Source of the DNA: an uncultured Erysipelotrichaceae bacterium
GTDB taxonomy: Bacteria; Bacillota_I; Bacilli_A; Erysipelotrichales; Erysipelotrichaceae
NCBI GenBank assembly: GCA_937957895.1
Contig: CALFEZ010000142.1
Span: forward strand, 1-17,999
Reading direction: 5' to 3'
Length of the DNA: 17,999 bases
Both the position numbers and the translations under genes were made by a program. Of the stretch, positions 7,312 to 13,783 are shown in pieces. Positions within the stretch are counted from its first letter, which is position 1. The number at the start of each line of letters is the position of its first letter. The notes beneath the pieces were generated by a model, which worked only from the letters and a program-made list of their open reading frames with translations, did not search any database and was not told the origin of the DNA.

Positions 7312-8178
7312 ATCTTCTTCAATGATGTTGAGAAGTTCAAGGATTCGATTGAGATCATCATCCCCATGGTATTGGATCGCTATCTTGTTCTCGTCGATCG
7401 TGACTTTGGTTTGCACTTTCTTTTCAAACAACTGGGTGGCATATTCAAAGCGTGACAAGTCTTTTTTGACTTTGGGTTTTGCTTCCGGTTTTTTGACCAG
7501 TTTTTCGACTGCACGTACCGACAATCCTTCTTTGGCTATCTTCTGAGCCAATGCTACGATATCTCTGGTTTCCATCAAAGGAATGAGCGGTCGTACATGA
7601 CCCATGCTTAACTGATCGCTTTCTACCAGTCTGGCAACCTCTTTAGGAAGACGATTCAATCGAAGTGTATTGGCGATATGCTCACGGGATTTCCCTACTT
7701 TTTGAGCCAGTTTTTCCTGAGTGTAACCAAATCGCTCTATCATTTGCTGATATGCCTGAGCCTCTTCCATGATGTTAAGGTCTTCCCGTTGAATGTTTTC
7801 GATCAGTGAAACTTCCATCATCTGATCATCATCAAAATCCACGACGATTGCATCGATCTTTTCCAGCCCGATCATCTTGGATGCTCGCAAGCGTCTTTCT
7901 CCGGCAATCAGCTCAAATCCAAAATCAGTCTTTCTCACCAGTACCGGGGTCAGCACTCCATGCTCAGAGATCGAAGCAACCAATTCCTGCATTTTCTCCT
8001 GATCGAATTTCTTTCTTGGCTGATAAGGATTGTTGACGATTAGATCGATGTTGATCTTGGTTTTATCTCCCACGAAAATGTCACTGCTGCCTCGTTGGAT
8101 CTCTTCAAGCACTTCACTGACATCTTCTCCGAAGATGGCACCCAATCCTTTTCCTAAACGGTTCTTTTTATCACTCAT
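7309..8178 (-). CDS. parB: Chromosome-partitioning protein ParB (Spo0J)
   Basis: ParB is a CTP-dependent clamp that loads at parS sites near the origin, spreads on DNA, recruits SMC and stimulates ParA. The 289-residue protein starts with RLGKGLGAIFGED, the conserved N-terminal ParA-interacting peptide. The CTPase domain follows, with NPYQPRKKFD (50-59), GERRLRAS (93-100) and ENIQREDLN (127-135). A helix-turn-helix lies around 153-175 (GYTQEKLAQKVGKSREHIAN), and an acidic C-terminal dimer tail ends the protein. The ATG overlaps the parA stop (ATGA, 8175-8178). It is the last gene of the rsmG operon, ahead of a strong terminator. The conserved features and N-terminal peptide separate it from the Noc-like paralogue two genes upstream. 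Confidence 0.95.
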   Translation of the reverse strand: MSDKKNRLGKGLGAIFGEDVSEVLEEIQRGSSDIFVGDKTKINIDLIVNNPYQPRKKFDQEKMQELVASISEHGVLTPVLVRKTDFGFELIAGERRLRASKMIGLEKIDAIVVDFDDDQMMEVSLIENIQREDLNIMEEAQAYQQMIERFGYTQEKLAQKVGKSREHIANTLRLNRLPKEVARLVESDQLSMGHVRPLIPLMETRDIVALAQKIAKEGLSVRAVEKLVKKPEAKPKVKKDLSRFEYATQLFEKKVQTKVTIDENKIAIQYHGDDDLNRILELLNIIEED

Positions 8179-8954
8179 GCACTGCCTCCGTCATTGCGTT
8201 TTAGCACTTCTTTCGCCAACGCCGCATATGCTTTCGCTCCTTCTGAGCGAACATCATATTCAAAGATAGATTGTCCTGCCGAAGGAGCTTCGGTAAGTTT
8301 GATGTTGCGTGGGATCATGCTTTTATAAACTCGCTCTTTGAAATATTTCCTCACTTCTGAAGATACCTCCACACTCAATCTGGTCCGTACATCAAACATC
8401 GTCAGCAAAACACCTTCGATGTATAGTTTTCGATTGAATAGTTTTTGGACCAGTCGGATCGTTGACAACAATTGTGTCAGTCCTTCCAGTGCATAGTATT
8501 CACACTGGACCGGGATGATCACACTGTCTGCCGCCGTCAAAGCGTTGGTGTTGAGCAATCCAAGCGAAGGCGGGCAATCGATGATAATGAAGTCATAATC
8601 CTCTTTGATGGTATCAATCTTGTTTTTAAGCAACCTTTCACGACCTACTTTGAAATCGATCATCTCCAGATCGGCTCCCGCAAGATCGATCGTGGAGGGT
8701 ACCAGATCCAATGGTGGTTGTTGGATTTTTTTGATCACTTGAGCAGCATTGACATCTTGAAGCAAAAGATCATACACACTTAGCTGAAAGGAAGCACGAT
8801 CTGCACCGACCCCCTGGGTGGTATTGCCTTGTGGATCAAAGTCGATCAATAACACCTTCTTCTTTAGATACGCCAATCCAGCAGCAAGATTGACGCTGGT
8901 CGTTGTTTTGCCAACGCCTCCCTTTTGATTGGCGACTGCGATTACTTTCCCCAT
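8175..8954 (-). CDS. parA: Chromosome-partitioning ATPase ParA (Soj)
   Basis: ParA is a deviant Walker ATPase that binds nucleoid DNA as an ATP dimer and, with ParB, drives origin segregation; in Bacillus, Soj also controls DnaA. From ATG 8954 it is 259 residues. KGGVGKTT (11-18) is the deviant Walker A motif with its signature lysine, LIDFDPQGN is the A' motif, and IIDCPPSLG is Walker B. A GTG 15 bases upstream in frame would overlap the noc stop as GTGA. I prefer ATG 8954 because AAAGGAG lies 5 bases ahead and the family begins right before the first strand. It is tightly packed between noc and parB. Confidence 0.96.
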   Translation of the reverse strand: MGKVIAVANQKGGVGKTTTSVNLAAGLAYLKKKVLLIDFDPQGNTTQGVGADRASFQLSVYDLLLQDVNAAQVIKKIQQPPLDLVPSTIDLAGADLEMIDFKVGRERLLKNKIDTIKEDYDFIIIDCPPSLGLLNTNALTAADSVIIPVQCEYYALEGLTQLLSTIRLVQKLFNRKLYIEGVLLTMFDVRTRLSVEVSSEVRKYFKERVYKSMIPRNIKLTEAPSAGQSIFEYDVRSEGAKAYAALAKEVLKRNDGGSA

Positions 8955-8965
8955 GGATACTCCTT

Positions 8966-9736
8966 TCACTTCTTAAGACGGATGATGATCGTGTATTCTT
9001 CCTGAGAATCGATTTCTTCCTTTCTTACATTGATGCCACTTTTTTCGATCATCGAGATTGCTTGCATGATCGTGTTTTTGGCAATCAACACATGCTTGGT
9101 CACGCCTTTGAGTTTTGGTTTTCTTTTTTTTGTCTTTTTGTTTTCTTGTTGTTCGACAAGTTTCTCTGTCTGGGCGACATTGAGGTTGTTGTCGATCACT
9201 TGTTGAAAGATGTCCATTTGTTCATCTACTTCGATTTGCAGCAGTGCTCTTGCATGACGTTCGCTGATCTTGCGTTGGACCACGGCTTTTTGGATCGTTT
9301 GTGGTAACTGCAAAAGTCGGATTTTGTTGGCGATCGCTGACTGTGACTTGCCAAGACTCTGTGCCAACCGTTCCTGGGTCCATCCTCGACTGCGTATGAT
9401 CTGGACATAAGCATCTGCTTCTTCGATGGCAGATAGGTCTTCACGTTGGATGTTTTCGATCAGAGCCATCTGAGCTGCCAATACATCATGAGTATCCATC
9501 AGCAGACACGGGACAGTCGTATATCCCGCAAGGATCATGGCACGATATCTTCGTTCTCCGGCGATGATCTCGTAGTGGTCATCCTCTTTTCTGACAACGA
9601 TCGGTTGGATCAATCCGATTTCTCGGATGGACTGTGCCAATTCAAACAACCCATCCACATTGAAGTCTTTTCTGGGTTGGTAACGGTTTGGTTTTATTTG
9701 ATCGATCGAAATATCAATCGTTTCTTTCATCATCAT
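8966..9736 (-). CDS. noc: Noc-like ParB-family DNA-binding protein, short N-terminus
   Basis: This second ParB paralogue resembles nucleoid occlusion factor Noc, which binds its own sites across the chromosome and keeps FtsZ rings off the DNA. The 256-residue protein has NRYQPRKDF (17-25), the CTP-binding GERRYRAM (60-67), ENIQRED (94-100), and a helix-turn-helix with the Noc-type GKSQSAIANKIRLLQL (129-144), then a lysine-rich linker near 193-203. The gene sits between rsmG and parA exactly as Bacillus noc does. The start is fixed: three ATGs at 9736-9728 follow AGGAG, and a TAA closes the frame shortly upstream with no other start codon. Only about a dozen residues precede the core, so the amphipathic membrane helix of Bacillus Noc is missing. 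Noc activity is inferred. Confidence 0.85.
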   Translation of the reverse strand: MMMKETIDISIDQIKPNRYQPRKDFNVDGLFELAQSIREIGLIQPIVVRKEDDHYEIIAGERRYRAMILAGYTTVPCLLMDTHDVLAAQMALIENIQREDLSAIEEADAYVQIIRSRGWTQERLAQSLGKSQSAIANKIRLLQLPQTIQKAVVQRKISERHARALLQIEVDEQMDIFQQVIDNNLNVAQTEKLVEQQENKKTKKRKPKLKGVTKHVLIAKNTIMQAISMIEKSGINVRKEEIDSQEEYTIIIRLKK

Positions 9737-9740
9737 TCTC

Positions 9741-10445
9741 CTATAAAGGCTGTTTCTTTATTTTACTATACAACCGCGGATATATGTTAGGGGTTTTTGC
9801 TTCTTTTTCGATCACGATGTTTTGACGGAGCGCTTTTGTCTGACCATCATCCAATATGATCTCTTCGATAACTTTAACTTTGGCCTTTAACACCTTGAGT
9901 GCATTTTCCGAGATAGAAAGTTCTGCTTTTCCTTGTGCTCCTTTTAAAGCGATGAATGTTCCCTTTACCCTTACAAGGGGGATGCATAGCTCAAGCAGGA
10001 TGTCCAATCTGGCCACTGCTCGTGATACGACGACATCGAATGTTTCTTTGAGATGTTTGAGATCTTCTGCACGCTCATTTTGAATTTCCACATTCGATAA
10101 GTCCAGTTCTTCCTTGATGCTTTGAAGAAAAACCACTCTTTTTTGAGTCGGTTCGATCAAGGTAAACATGCAGTTGGGTAAAAACAATGCCAACACCAAT
10201 CCCGGAAATCCGGCACCGGTCCCGACATCAGCAACTTTCTGTCCATCACCTATGTACTTTACAACAAGAAGACTATCCAGAAAATGCTTGATGAAAATCT
10301 GATCCAGCTCGATAATGGCGGTCAGATTGACTTTCTGATTATAATCTATCAATCGTTTGGCATATACTAGCAGATCATCGTATTGTTTTTGGGTGATGAT
10401 CAGCCCATATGTCGAAGCGATCCTTTCGAAAGCCTGATAATCCAT
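9741..10445 (-). CDS. rsmG: 16S rRNA (guanine527-N7) methyltransferase
   Basis: RsmG (GidB) methylates G527 of 16S rRNA using S-adenosylmethionine; its loss gives low-level streptomycin resistance in many bacteria. The 234-residue protein has NLTAI (40-44), the SAM motif VADVGTGAGFPGL (71-83), and the conserved SRAVARLD stretch further on. GGAGG lies just before ATG 10445. It is the first gene of rsmG-noc-parA-parB and has its own promoter beyond the hairpin that ends mnmG; noc follows after 4 bases. The mnmG-rsmG-noc-parA-parB order is the classic origin-side arrangement. Confidence 0.95.
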   Translation of the reverse strand: MDYQAFERIASTYGLIITQKQYDDLLVYAKRLIDYNQKVNLTAIIELDQIFIKHFLDSLLVVKYIGDGQKVADVGTGAGFPGLVLALFLPNCMFTLIEPTQKRVVFLQSIKEELDLSNVEIQNERAEDLKHLKETFDVVVSRAVARLDILLELCIPLVRVKGTFIALKGAQGKAELSISENALKVLKAKVKVIEEIILDDGQTKALRQNIVIEKEAKTPNIYPRLYSKIKKQPL

Positions 10446-10462
10446 AAAACCTCCGTAATCGA

Positions 10463-10471
10463 ATTATACCA
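10463..10471 (-). promoter_or_regulatory. Extended -10 promoter of rsmG operon
   Basis: The minus strand reads TGG plus TATAAT (TATAAT at 10463-10468), 17 bases downstream of TTTTTA, a poor -35. The predicted leader is about 11 nt and includes the GGAGG site. It would drive rsmG, noc, parA and parB. Confidence 0.65.
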
Positions 10472-10495
10472 AATTTGCATGTTGATAAAAAGATG

Positions 10496-10525
10496 AAACA
10501 AGTGACTGTCTGCAGTCACTTGTTT
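10496..10525. terminator. Hairpin terminator at the end of mnmG
   Basis: A 13-bp perfect inverted repeat (10496-10508 with 10513-10525, loop of 4) contains the mnmG stop codon TGA (10516-10518). On the minus strand the stem is followed by a broken T-rich stretch (CATCTTTTT). On the plus strand it is followed by an unbroken T run to 10529. It can therefore act in both directions and looks better on the plus strand. Confidence 0.8.
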
Positions 10526-12369
10526 TTTTGTGTCAATACCATCAGTAGCACTTGGATGTCCGCAGGTTTTACACCGGATATCCTTGATGCCTGATCGATC
10601 GTCAATGGGCGTATGTCCTTGAGTTTTTGTTTGCTTTCATGTGAAAGCTGTTTGATACTATCATAATCGAAGTCCTCGGGTATCTTCCATGACTGCAGAA
10701 CCTTCATTTTGTCTGCTTCTTTCTTGGCTTTTTCGATATATCCTGCATATTTGATCTCGATTTCGGTTTGATTTACACAATCAAAATCGACCTGAATATC
10801 AAGATAAGGCATGAAATCTTCCAATTGGATGTTGGGACGTTTCAAGACATCGATCAACCTGATGCCTTCCTGGATATTGGGATATCCTTTGGCGATCAAC
10901 ACACCGGATAAAGGGTCTTTGCTGGTGATGCGTGTTTGCTCGAGCAGTTGGGTCAATCGCTGTTTTTGCTGTTCTTTATCAAGGAAAATATCGAATCGCT
11001 CTTTTGATAACAGTCCCACTTCATGACCGACCCTGCTTAAACGCGCTTCAGCATTGTCATGACGCAACAACAACCGATATTCTGCTCGTGATGTCAACAG
11101 ACGATACGGTTCCTGTGTGCCCTTGTTGATGAGATCATCGATCATGACTCCGATATAGGCTTGATCTCTCTTTAAAACAAGTGGTGATTTCCCATCCAAC
11201 GAAAGAGCAGCATTGATGCCGGCCATCAATCCCAATCCGGCAGCTTCTTCATAACCCGATGTGCCGATGATCTGTCCCGCACAATACAGATTTTTTATCT
11301 TTCTGGTTTCCAAAGTCGGGTAAAGTTGCTTTGGTTCGATCGCGTCATATTCGATGGCATAAGCATATTCTTTGATCTTACAGTTTTCCAACCCGGGTAT
11401 CGTTTTGATCATCACTTCCTGTACTTCGATCGGAAGCGATGTTGAGAAACCTTGAATATAGGTAGTATCAAGACGAGCAGATTGAGGCTCTAAAAAGATC
11501 TGATGGCGATCTTTGTCTGAGAAACGAACGATTTTGTCTTCGATCGATGGACAATATCTCACTCCCACGCCTTCCACCACTCCTGAATACATGCTTGATC
11601 GATGAAGATTCAGGCCGATGATGTCGTGGGTCTTTTGATTGGTGTATGTAAGATAACATGGATACTGATCCACGATCGTATCTTCCACTCGGGTCGTGGT
11701 GCTAAAAAAGTGTCTGTTCTCATCACCAGGTTGGATCAAGGTCTTGGAAAAGTCGATCGAGTCAGTCAAAACACGAGGAGGTGTTCCAGTCTTTAATCGT
11801 AAAGTAGCAAATCCTAACTCTCGTAAATGAGCAGAAAGCGTTTTGGTCGTAGGTTGGTTGGCCGGTCCGGACTCTTTGACATGATCGGAAATCATGATTT
11901 TGGCACTCATGTACGTACCAGTCGTCAAAATCACCTTCTTTGCCAAAAGTTCTGTTTCATCTTCAAGCAACACACCGTAAACTTCATTGTTTTTGACGAG
12001 TAAACGCTTGATCATGACTTGAAGCACATCCAGATTTTTTTGTTTCAAACACACATCTCGCATCATTTCACTGTAGGCCAGTTTATCTGATTGCACACGC
12101 AAACATCGGACTCCGGGTCCTTTGTTGGTATTGAGCAGTTTGAACTGAAGTGCAGTTTTATCCGCCGTGATACCCATCTGCCCTCCAAGGGCATCGATCT
12201 CACGCACGACGACCCCTTTTGCGGGACCACCGATCGATGGATTGCATGGCATCATGGCAATGGTATCGATGACCAACGTGCACAAGGCTGTCTTTTTATT
12301 CATACGTGCCGTGGCAAGTGCGGCCTCTACTCCGGCATGCCCTGCTCCGACAACAATCACATCATACAT
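10516..12369 (-). CDS. mnmG: tRNA U34 modification enzyme MnmG (FAD-dependent)
   Basis: MnmG (GidA) binds FAD and NADH and joins MnmE to modify wobble uridine 34. The 617-residue protein is near the usual length. GAGHAGVEAALA (8-19) is the FAD-binding dinucleotide motif. CNPSIGGPAKG follows at about 42-52, with the conserved catalytic-type Cys. GYEEAAGLGLMAGINA is the C-terminal FAD contact; family members usually have GQG, so the Leu is a small variation. The C-terminal helical tail (DIRPLTIDQASRISGVKPAD) binds MnmE and tRNA in the family. AAGGAG lies 7 bases ahead of ATG 12369. It has its own promoter and a hairpin at its stop, so it looks monocistronic. It is divergent from the GntR-ABC operon. 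A parS-like palindrome lies inside its 3' part. Confidence 0.97.
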   Translation of the reverse strand: MYDVIVVGAGHAGVEAALATARMNKKTALCTLVIDTIAMMPCNPSIGGPAKGVVVREIDALGGQMGITADKTALQFKLLNTNKGPGVRCLRVQSDKLAYSEMMRDVCLKQKNLDVLQVMIKRLLVKNNEVYGVLLEDETELLAKKVILTTGTYMSAKIMISDHVKESGPANQPTTKTLSAHLRELGFATLRLKTGTPPRVLTDSIDFSKTLIQPGDENRHFFSTTTRVEDTIVDQYPCYLTYTNQKTHDIIGLNLHRSSMYSGVVEGVGVRYCPSIEDKIVRFSDKDRHQIFLEPQSARLDTTYIQGFSTSLPIEVQEVMIKTIPGLENCKIKEYAYAIEYDAIEPKQLYPTLETRKIKNLYCAGQIIGTSGYEEAAGLGLMAGINAALSLDGKSPLVLKRDQAYIGVMIDDLINKGTQEPYRLLTSRAEYRLLLRHDNAEARLSRVGHEVGLLSKERFDIFLDKEQQKQRLTQLLEQTRITSKDPLSGVLIAKGYPNIQEGIRLIDVLKRPNIQLEDFMPYLDIQVDFDCVNQTEIEIKYAGYIEKAKKEADKMKVLQSWKIPEDFDYDSIKQLSHESKQKLKDIRPLTIDQASRISGVKPADIQVLLMVLTQKNK

Positions 12370-12390
12370 AGGTTCACTCCTTGTGGTGTT

Positions 12391-12399
12391 ATTTTAGCA
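12391..12399 (-). promoter_or_regulatory. Extended -10 promoter of mnmG
   Basis: The minus strand reads TGC plus TAAAAT (TAAAAT at 12391-12396), 5 of 6 match to TATAAT. No convincing -35 is seen. The predicted leader of about 14 nt carries AAGGAG. Confidence 0.55.
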
Positions 12400-12456
12400 C
12401 AACCATCTTCATTACGACACTAAAATCAATCTCTTGTAATTGTTGGATAATATCTG

Positions 12457-12485
12457 TTGACAAACTGATGAATTGGGTTTATTGT
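12457..12485 (+). promoter_or_regulatory. Promoter of the GntR-ABC operon
   Basis: A perfect -35 TTGACA (12457-12462) is separated by 17 bases from TATTGT (12480-12485), a 4 of 6 -10. The predicted leader is about 27 nt. This is the only consensus -35 in the window. The -10 overlaps the inverted repeat at 12484-12502, which fits repression by the encoded GntR protein. Confidence 0.75.
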
Positions 12486-12502
12486 ATTAGTGTATTTAAT
12501 AC
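12484..12502. promoter_or_regulatory. Inverted repeat, probable operator of the GntR regulator
   Basis: GTATTA (12484-12489) and TAATAC (12497-12502) form perfect 6-bp arms around a 7-base centre. The repeat starts within the -10 and covers the expected transcription start. YtrA-type GntR proteins commonly bind such GTA...TAC dyads in their own promoters. Binding is inferred. Confidence 0.6.
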
Positions 12503-12518
12503 AGTTGGAGGACACAAC

Positions 12519-12896
12519 ATGTTCGTACTTGACTACAAGACCAAAATTCCCATTTACGAGCAGATCCAAACCCAAGTCATCAGCTTCATTGCTTTAGGGC
12601 TGTTCAAGCCCGATCAGCAATTGCCTGCCGTAAGGCAGCTGGCCGGTGATCTGGGAGTCAATCCCAACACCGTTCAAAAAGCATATCAAGAACTTGAACG
12701 GATGGGATACATCTACTCTCACACCGGGAAAGGGTCCTTTATCAGTACCCAGCAAGATTCACTAAAACTTGCAAGGGAAGAAATGAAAAGTGACCTGGTC
12801 AAAACATTAGAAGCTTTAAAAGCATTGGGCATACCCCTTCAGGAAGTTACGGATCTTGTTTTGAAAACATACAAGCAAGGAGAGAAAACCACATGA
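12519..12896 (+). CDS. YtrA-type GntR transcriptional regulator
   Basis: This 125-residue protein is a YtrA-subfamily GntR regulator: an N-terminal winged helix-turn-helix and a short C-terminal dimer helix with no ligand domain. Visible marks are IPIYEQIQTQV (10-20), LPAVRQLAGDLGVNPNTVQKAYQEL (helix-turn-helix, about 35-59), and GYIYSHTGKGSFIS (wing, 63-76). The reading frame stays open upstream to 12381, but ATG 12519 is right: GGAGG lies 7 bases ahead, downstream of the promoter, and family proteins begin just here. The stop overlaps the ABC ATPase start (ATGA, 12893-12896). In Bacillus the ytr operon is regulated this way and answers wall-active antibiotics. The same signal here is only a possibility. 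Confidence 0.9.
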   Translation: MFVLDYKTKIPIYEQIQTQVISFIALGLFKPDQQLPAVRQLAGDLGVNPNTVQKAYQELERMGYIYSHTGKGSFISTQQDSLKLAREEMKSDLVKTLEALKALGIPLQEVTDLVLKTYKQGEKTT

Positions 12897-13783
12897 TCAA
12901 TCTTACCAATGTATCCAAGCGATTTGAAAGCACACATGTGCTCGATCAGGTCGATTGGCATATCAAAAAAGGAAGCGTCTTTGGTCTGGTTGGACCAAAC
13001 GGAGCTGGTAAGTCGACCATCCTGCGTTTGATCAGCGGCGTTATTACACCAGATGAAGGCGAAGTGCTTTTGGATGGCAGCCCGATTTATGACAATCCCG
13101 AAAACAAAAAGCGTATCTTGTTTTTGGCAGATGAGCCATTTTATTTGCATCAGGCCACCATCCATGAAATGAAAGAGTTTTATCGGATATTCTACACATC
13201 GTTCGATCATGAGATGTACGATAAACTTCTTAAAAATTTCCCGATCCCTCAAAACAAGAAAATCAATGACTTTTCCAAAGGCATGAAAAGACAGGTTGGA
13301 TTGATCCTCGCCTTGTCACTCAAGCCGGATGTGCTTTTGTTGGATGAATCGTTTGACGGGTTGGACCCAGTCATGCGAATGACATTGAAGCGGTTCATCG
13401 CCAATGAGATGGCATCCCGTGAAATGACCGTTGTGATTTCTTCCCACAACTTAAGAGAATTGGAAGATATTTGTGATCAGATCGCACTGATCGACAACAA
13501 AAAGATCGTGATGAGCGGTGACGTCGATTCGATCAAAGAAGAGTTTCATAAATATCAGATCGGATTTAGCGAACCACCCAAAGCAGATGCTTTTGATGAA
13601 CTCACGATCATGCATCGCGAACAGATCGGCAATGTATACACATTGGTCGTCAAAGGCGATGCGAGCGTCATCAAACAAACACTTCAAGGATATGGTCCTG
13701 TCTTATTGACAGAGTTGCCACTCAACCTGGAAGAGATCTTCGTCTACGAAATGGAGGCCAGAGGATATGGAAAATCTATTTAA
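12893..13783 (+). CDS. ABC transporter ATP-binding protein (YtrB/BcrA-like)
   Basis: The 296-residue ATPase subunit powers the permease encoded next to it. Walker A is GPNGAGKST (34-42), the signature is FSKGM (127-131, in place of LSGG, common in ABC-2 type exporters), Walker B is VLLLDE (147-152), and the switch His is 185. At the Q-loop position the sequence reads FLADEPFYL, so an acidic residue stands where Gln is usual. Residues about 215-296 form a C-terminal extension typical of exporter ATPases. It is coupled to the GntR gene by a 4-base overlap, and its last 17 bases overlap the permease gene. The substrate cannot be read from sequence. Confidence 0.92.
   Translation: MINLTNVSKRFESTHVLDQVDWHIKKGSVFGLVGPNGAGKSTILRLISGVITPDEGEVLLDGSPIYDNPENKKRILFLADEPFYLHQATIHEMKEFYRIFYTSFDHEMYDKLLKNFPIPQNKKINDFSKGMKRQVGLILALSLKPDVLLLDESFDGLDPVMRMTLKRFIANEMASREMTVVISSHNLRELEDICDQIALIDNKKIVMSGDVDSIKEEFHKYQIGFSEPPKADAFDELTIMHREQIGNVYTLVVKGDASVIKQTLQGYGPVLLTELPLNLEEIFVYEMEARGYGKSI

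Noticed and set aside
6668..7312. A 214-codon open frame on the plus strand opposite mnmE
   Set aside because: It is antisense to a firmly identified gene, its product is rich in Cys, His and Asp with no recognisable domain, and no ribosome binding site or promoter was seen. Such frames are common opposite GATC-rich coding sequence.
12442..12451. DnaA-box-like TTATCCAAC on the minus strand between mnmG and the GntR gene
   Set aside because: Only 7 of 9 bases match TTATCCACA, it is alone, and no AT-rich unwinding region or dnaA gene is nearby, so it does not support an origin here.
12381..12518. Longer GntR gene starting at 12381
   Set aside because: The extra 46 codons run through the promoter and operator and have no similarity to GntR proteins; ATG 12519 has a GGAGG site.
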